A stretch of DNA of 64,000 nucleotides, taken from the NCBI RefSeq assembly GCF_017591425.1, contig NW_024466607.1:13648501-13712500 (forward strand). Direction: 5' to 3'. Below the pieces are notes generated by a model. It made no database searches, was not told where the DNA came from, and saw only the letters and a list, made by a program, of their open reading frames with translations. This DNA is from Ochotona curzoniae. Taxonomy: Eukaryota; Chordata; Mammalia; Lagomorpha; Ochotonidae. This document shows positions 59,255 to 64,000 of the stretch, piece by piece (positions within the stretch are counted from its first letter, which is position 1; the number at the start of each line of letters is the position of its first letter). Position numbers and translations under genes: made by a program.

Positions 59255-59845
59255 GGCTCTGTGGCACAGGGGGTCAAGCTGCCTCCTGGGATGCCAGCAT
59301 CCAATATCAGAGTGCTGGTTTGAGTCCCAGCTACTCTAGTTTTGATCCAGCTCCCTGCTAATTCTCCTGGCAGAAGCTAATGGCTCAAGTACATGGGTTC
59401 CTGCCACTCATCTGGGCAACCTGGCTCAAGTTCCTACATTCTGGCTTCGAGCTAACCACCCTTGGCTTTTGTGAGCATTTAGGGAGTGAACCAGCAGTTT
59501 AAAAATCTCCCCTTGCCAGGCCCAACACGGTGGCTTAGCAGCTAAAGTCCTTCCTTGAACACACCAGGATCCCGTATGGATGCCAGTTCTAATCCTGGTG
59601 GTCTGGCTTCCCATCCAGCTCCCTGCTTGTGGCCTGGGAAAGCAGCAGAGGACAGCCCAAAGCCTTGGGACCCTGCACCCACGTGGGAGACCTGGAAGAG
59701 GTTCTGGGCTCCTGCCTTTGGATCGGTACAGTTCCAGCTTTGTGGTCATTTAGGGAGCGAATCATCAGATGAAAGATTAAAAAAAAAATCTGCCCCTATC
59801 TCTGTCACTCTGCCATTCAAATAAATAACTCTTTCAAAAAAGAGA
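59255..59845 (+). mobile_element. Older CSINE, split by a younger CSINE
   Basis: The left part (59255-59518) runs from 'ggagggctctgtggcacag' to 'agtgaaccagcagtttaaa'. The missing end resumes after the insertion at about 59793 with 'ctatctctgtcactctgcc' and 'caaataaataactctttc'. Confidence 0.88.
59519..59792 (+). mobile_element. Younger CSINE inserted within the older one
   Basis: It has the full head 'ggcccaacacggtggcttag', the body 'gatgccagttctaatcctg' and an A-run end. An AAAAATCT-based direct repeat on both sides is the likely target duplication. Confidence 0.9.
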
Positions 59846-60409
59846 ACGAGAGGAAAAGATATTTCTGGAAAATAGAGCTGGGGCCCACAACTGTTTCTTG
59901 ATGAATTTACCAATATCATTTCAACATTGGAGAAAATATTTGATTATAAGGAGTAAATTATAACCTGGTGCACAAAGTCTGGGTGATGTTGATGGACAAG
60001 TTTTACTGACATGGAATAGAAATGGCAACTGATCGCATGTTAATGGCAAAGGAGGACACACTGCTCTGTCCGTCCTATGATCTGATGGCAGGAAATGTGC
60101 CCACAGTTGGTGCTGGCAGCCGTGGAAGAAGTTACCCAGTGACTCTTTTCTTATTTGCCATGGATGAGTCTTCAGCCTCAACACATGAGTGGCTAGGATT
60201 TCTGCTCTAGAACTGCCCTTTCCCCTCCCCCGCTTCAATCTACTTCCTTTAAGTTGCAGCTGTAACGATTTGTCCACTTAGCTTCTAATCCACATCCTCC
60301 TGCCCTAGCCTCGTTCCCATCAAGCTGTTTCTGGCGGATGTCCCTTGGTGATGCTGAGAATCTTCAGTTTGCCTTTGGGCAGCGTGGTGTGAAGTGGCGG
60401 ATGGTATGG

Positions 60410-60712
60410 TAATGGTATGGAAAGGTAATTACAGAGGGAGAGACAGAGAATCAGTCTTCCATCCACTGATTCACTTCCCAAATGGATGCAACGGTTGGAA
60501 TTGAGCCACACTGAAGCAAGGAGGCTGGAACTCTGCCTGGGTCTCCCATGGAGGTGGGGGCAATGGCTTGGTCATCTTTCACTGCTTTCCTTGGAGCAGA
60601 TCAGTGGGGAGCTAGATCAGAAGTGGGGCAGCCAGGACTTGAACTGGTACCCATCTGGGATGCGGCATCACAATGGGGAGGCTTAACTTACTATGCCACA
60701 ATGCCAGTCTCC
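60410..60712 (-). mobile_element. CSINE, antisense
   Basis: It reads 'agagggagagacagagaatc', 'gattcacttcccaaatgg' and 'cttactatgccacaatgcc'. The A/T tail side is replaced by 'atggtatggtaatggtatgg'. Confidence 0.87.
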
Positions 60713-61007
60713 CAGTCCATTTTTAATAACTATTTCTCTACCACCTCACACCTAACGAATTAGCCTAAATTAAATCTTGATTTGACTGGCAGAAGTAAAA
60801 ACAGGTGGGCAGAAGTGACACCTGCTGGCAATAGTCATAGATGGGCAGAAATAACACCTGCTGGGTCAGGCCTGAAGCATTCAGGTTTTCGTCAGGGTGG
60901 CCCTTACTGTGGGTCTGAAAATGGCATAGTCCACATTCATTTGGTCCAGGGCAGGAAGTGACAAGAGGGAGTTTTAGGGACCTGTTGCCACGTGATCATC
61001 TACTTTT

Positions 61008-61102
61008 CAACTCTGTAACCACAGGCTGGTGGGAGTCCTAATCTGTAAAGCAAGTGGATTGGCCCCAATACTCCTCAGGTTCCTTTCGGTTTCTAAAACT
61101 CC
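61008..61102 (+). repeat. MIR-type relic
   Basis: 'ctaatctgtaaagcaagtgg' leading to 'tcctttcggtttctaaaact' fits the MIR 3' half. Confidence 0.5.
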
Positions 61103-61649
61103 ATCATTCCCCATAAAATAGGACAGGCGTATGAGAAGGCAGTGGCTTGCAGGAGGAAATGTGACGGGGAAGAACCTGAACACACTAGTTGGCTTAGTGT
61201 CACTGACATGGAAATAGTCACCACTGTTGATGAGAGCCGCTCATGTTTCTTCTTCCGAGAATTCACCTCTGTTCTTGGGATCACCTCCAGCACCGGGAGA
61301 ATACTCAGTGCTCAGAACAGAAAGACAGGTGGCAGAGGCAGCTCTGCCTCTCCAGCGGCTGTTCAGTAGAGGAGATCCACAAGTCCCTGTCCTGGGCAGG
61401 GCCTGAGACGTCACCAAGGAAGGGAGCATGTTCATGATTCATCAGAGATGGCTGCAATCGCTGTCCAGTGCTGAGTTTTCTTTTCCTGTTCTTGGTGTCC
61501 GGGCCGTTCCCATGACCTTCCAGTCACTTCCCAATTTAGAGATGACGGGTCCCGTCAGCACACTCTAAGTCATGAACGGTCGCTGTGTGATGCTCAGAAT
61601 AGCAGCCCTGACCCTGAATGCCCAATGCTAGGGGAGGGTGAACAGGTGC

Positions 61650-61862
61650 TGATGCTCACACAACGCCCTGTGGGCCAGACGCTGTGGGAATGCTTTCTCC
61701 ACAACCACCCAGGGAGACAGAGGTCCTATCGATATCTTTACTTTATAGATAAAAAAACTGGAAGTTAAGTGATTTGTGCAAGTTCATCCTGCCACAATTT
61801 CAGTTCAGCTAGTCCAACCTCGTTTCTCATACTCCTCTGCTGCCGCAAACTAATCTCTAAGC
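61650..61862 (-). repeat. MIR-type SINE relic, antisense
   Basis: 'gtgggccagacgctgtggg', 'tatagataaaaaaactggaa' and 'gttaagtgatttgtgcaagt' follow the antisense MIR order. Confidence 0.72.
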
Positions 61863-64000
61863 ACCAAAATGCTGCTTTTAGAAGATAAGGGAAAATGGCT
61901 CTCCAATGATTTAAGCAAGGTGGTTTAGAAATCTGCATTTAATCTGGACACTGTGTTCTTACAAAAATATAGAAAAATGCAAAGTCCCTCCCCCCCAAAA
62001 TGGGAGGATGTCCTTCCGAACAATGAGGTGCCTATTTGTGGTTTTAGTCTCTTTGCAATTTTCTAGATATTCTGTGATGATTTGCTTGCACCTGAAATCA
62101 GGAACTTCTTTTGTAAAGTGTGGTTGTCATTCTTTTGACATGAGGGTGCCCCGGATGCAAGGCAAACTGGGGAGTGTGGGGGTGGTGGGTGGGGATGGGG
62201 TGGTGCAAGGCAGGAAAGATCAGAGGTGGCTGGGGAAGGGAGGAGACTGGGAGATCACAGGGGCAAAGCGGGTGTCAGGATGGGGTCAGGAAGCAGGTCA
62301 GAATGAACCAGAGAAGGCCCGGAGGATTGAAGATGGTCTCTGCTGCTTCTGGAAGCTGTCTGGTGTGGTGTTTTGTTTGTCCATTGAGTTCATCTTTCAG
62401 TCTCTGGGCCATGGAGTTGGCCTTCTGCTTCATGGCAGGTGCCCAATGGCGTATCTTCCACAACCCCCTTTGTGTCTCCCCATGCTTTACAAGAGCAAGT
62501 CTCCTCCCGCTTCCTGTTCAGGTCCCTGAGACCCTCCTGATTCCGGGTCAGGGGTAGGGGGAGGCCGAGTAGGGGGAGCCCTGTGGGCAATGTCTGGAAT
62601 TGGCAGAAGTGACTCTGGAAATACCTTTGACTTGGTTTTCCTGGAAATGACTGTGTGCCTCCAGCAGGGCTGGAGTGGTTTAGGTGTCACAGGGGTCGCA
62701 CCAAGGGGACACAGAATCCCACAAAAAGAGACTTTGTAGGGGCCAAGGGGTTGAGAATGGGTTTCATGCCTGACCAGGCACTTCCTATGCTCAGCATTCC
62801 CACATGAGTTTCTCCCCAACTCCAGACTTGTAAATGACACCAAGCCAGACACAGCAAGTTCTGGAAACTCATCTCCCTGTCCAAGGAAAGTTCTTCCAAC
62901 TTCCCAGGTCCTGAAGGAATTCCCCTTGTGTCAGCCATGAGACACTTCTGGCTTCCTCACCATTTCTTTCTGGAAATTTCCATGTCTGTGCAATGTCTCA
63001 CAGAAGTGGGGGAGGAGACCCTTAGCTTCCCAAGGGCCCAGCGCTGCCTTGTCACCTGCAACAGGGTAAATTTAAACTTGAACTCGTCAAGTGCAAAGAG
63101 ACTTTCTCTCCTTTTGGGGGCATATTCCCGTGAGAAGCCTGGCGTCTGAGAATCTGTCCCCTGCCCCTTGGCTGTGTGTGTCAATAGTTGTGAAGGCAAA
63201 GATGGCCTCTTGCCAATTTTACAGGCTGGGAAGGCACTGAAGGTCTCCGCGCCATCTCTTTGAAACTGAGCATCAAAGAAATCACTGCCCTTTCTTCTAG
63301 TCAGCAGGGGAGTTCACTCCAGGCCTTGCTCAGCCTCACTGCGATGCTGCCCTCCTGCTGTCACATCAGCCAAAGCAATTGGGGTATAAGCACCTAGCTG
63401 GGTAGTCGTCAGGCAGGCCCGGGATGAACCCATGAATGAAGGCACAGCGTATGGTGCTGCAACTCCTACCAGTAGGCAAGTTCCTGCTGGTCTTGAATGC
63501 ATGTATATAAATGGATTGCAACAGCTGGATGCTACAAGATGCTGATTCCTGTTTGCAGTGTCACCAGTGGGCTATGTGCCATGCACATTGTGGTCTGACT
63601 GAGTGCTTTCTTAGTCATAGAACTGTTGTCTTCGTTTTCTGCCCCCTGGGGAGAGGATTCTTCAGTTTATAGGACAGCTTGACACTCACAAGCACTGGCC
63701 TTCTAGCTGGGTACAAAAGCGGCCTGTGATCTAGCAGTAACCATACTGACTTGTGGACAGCTTGACACACCTCGACTGATATTTTTAAACACAACGCTTC
63801 TTCTCCACACGATATGTTTCTTTTGACTAGTCTTTTGGGATCAGCCCTCAGTTCCTGCTTCCTGGATCCTGAGTAGGACAGTAGGGCGCTGGCACTGGCA
63901 GCTCCTCCTGCAAAGGCTGGGGGCGGCTCTGCAGGCCTGCCTCTCAAAGCTTGAGCAGTTGTCCCAGGGCCATCATGCTGCCATGTTCATTACCAACTAG
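61863..64000. other. Intergenic right end, no gene found
   Basis: A G-rich, GGTGG-containing stretch lies near 62170-62330. Short frames on both strands lack recognisable homology. No chemokine receptor sequence (such as CCR1) is reached before the window ends. Confidence 0.5.

Noticed and set aside
24394..64000. A further chemokine receptor gene or pseudogene (CCR1 or similar)
   Set aside because: No frame right of XCR1 shows TM motifs such as a DRY-like box or NPxxY; the next receptor must lie beyond the window.

Overview
This window is vertebrate nuclear DNA, and I read it as lagomorph, most likely a pika (Ochotona). Coding sequence is sparse and split by GT-AG introns, and AATAAA-type tails, microsatellites, MIR/MER5-type relics and LINE-1 debris are common. 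About thirty copies of a tRNA-derived SINE of the lagomorph C-repeat (CSINE) type occur on both strands. The youngest copies carry the head variant 'ggcctagcggctaaagtcc' instead of the rabbit-type head as I recall it, which is why I favour pika over rabbit. No database search was run.

Two protein-coding genes are supported, both on the minus strand, and their order matches human chromosome 3p21.31 (FYCO1 then XCR1). The left 17.5 kb is the 5' part of FYCO1, the RUN/FYVE-domain autophagosome transport adaptor. Three coding exons are visible (5466-5520, 2627-2733, 1045-1170). They join in frame to give residues 1-96, and the gene continues off the left edge. A GC-rich, CpG-rich block at about 16.9-17.6 kb, with three SBS-type (ZNF143/THAP11-like) elements and a consensus splice donor, is the likely FYCO1 promoter and non-coding exon 1. 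FYCO1 intron 1 (about 11.8 kb) holds a G-poor, A/C-rich minisatellite and a broken endogenous retrovirus lying antisense to the gene.

XCR1, the XCL1/lymphotactin chemokine receptor, is an intact 333-codon reading frame within one exon at 23361-24362. A splice acceptor 31 bases upstream of its ATG shows that a non-coding leader exon lies further right; I could not place it.

From 24.4 kb to the right edge (about 40 kb) I find no convincing gene. This is XCR1 leader/upstream and intergenic DNA, which in other mammals leads towards CCR1. It is made of CSINEs, two old LINE-1 blocks, a TATA-bearing LTR-like insertion inside one of them, mariner-like inverted-repeat elements, MIR and MER5 relics, and simple repeats. 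Several insertions are nested or keep target-site duplications, so their relative ages can be read.

The two genes are neighbours but do not form a pathway: FYCO1 is a broadly used vesicle-transport adaptor and XCR1 a dendritic-cell chemokine receptor. I saw nothing that looks like a new multi-gene system. The most useful leads are the promoter architecture, a leader ATG at the XCR1 acceptor, the retroviral mosaic and the LTR-like promoter.
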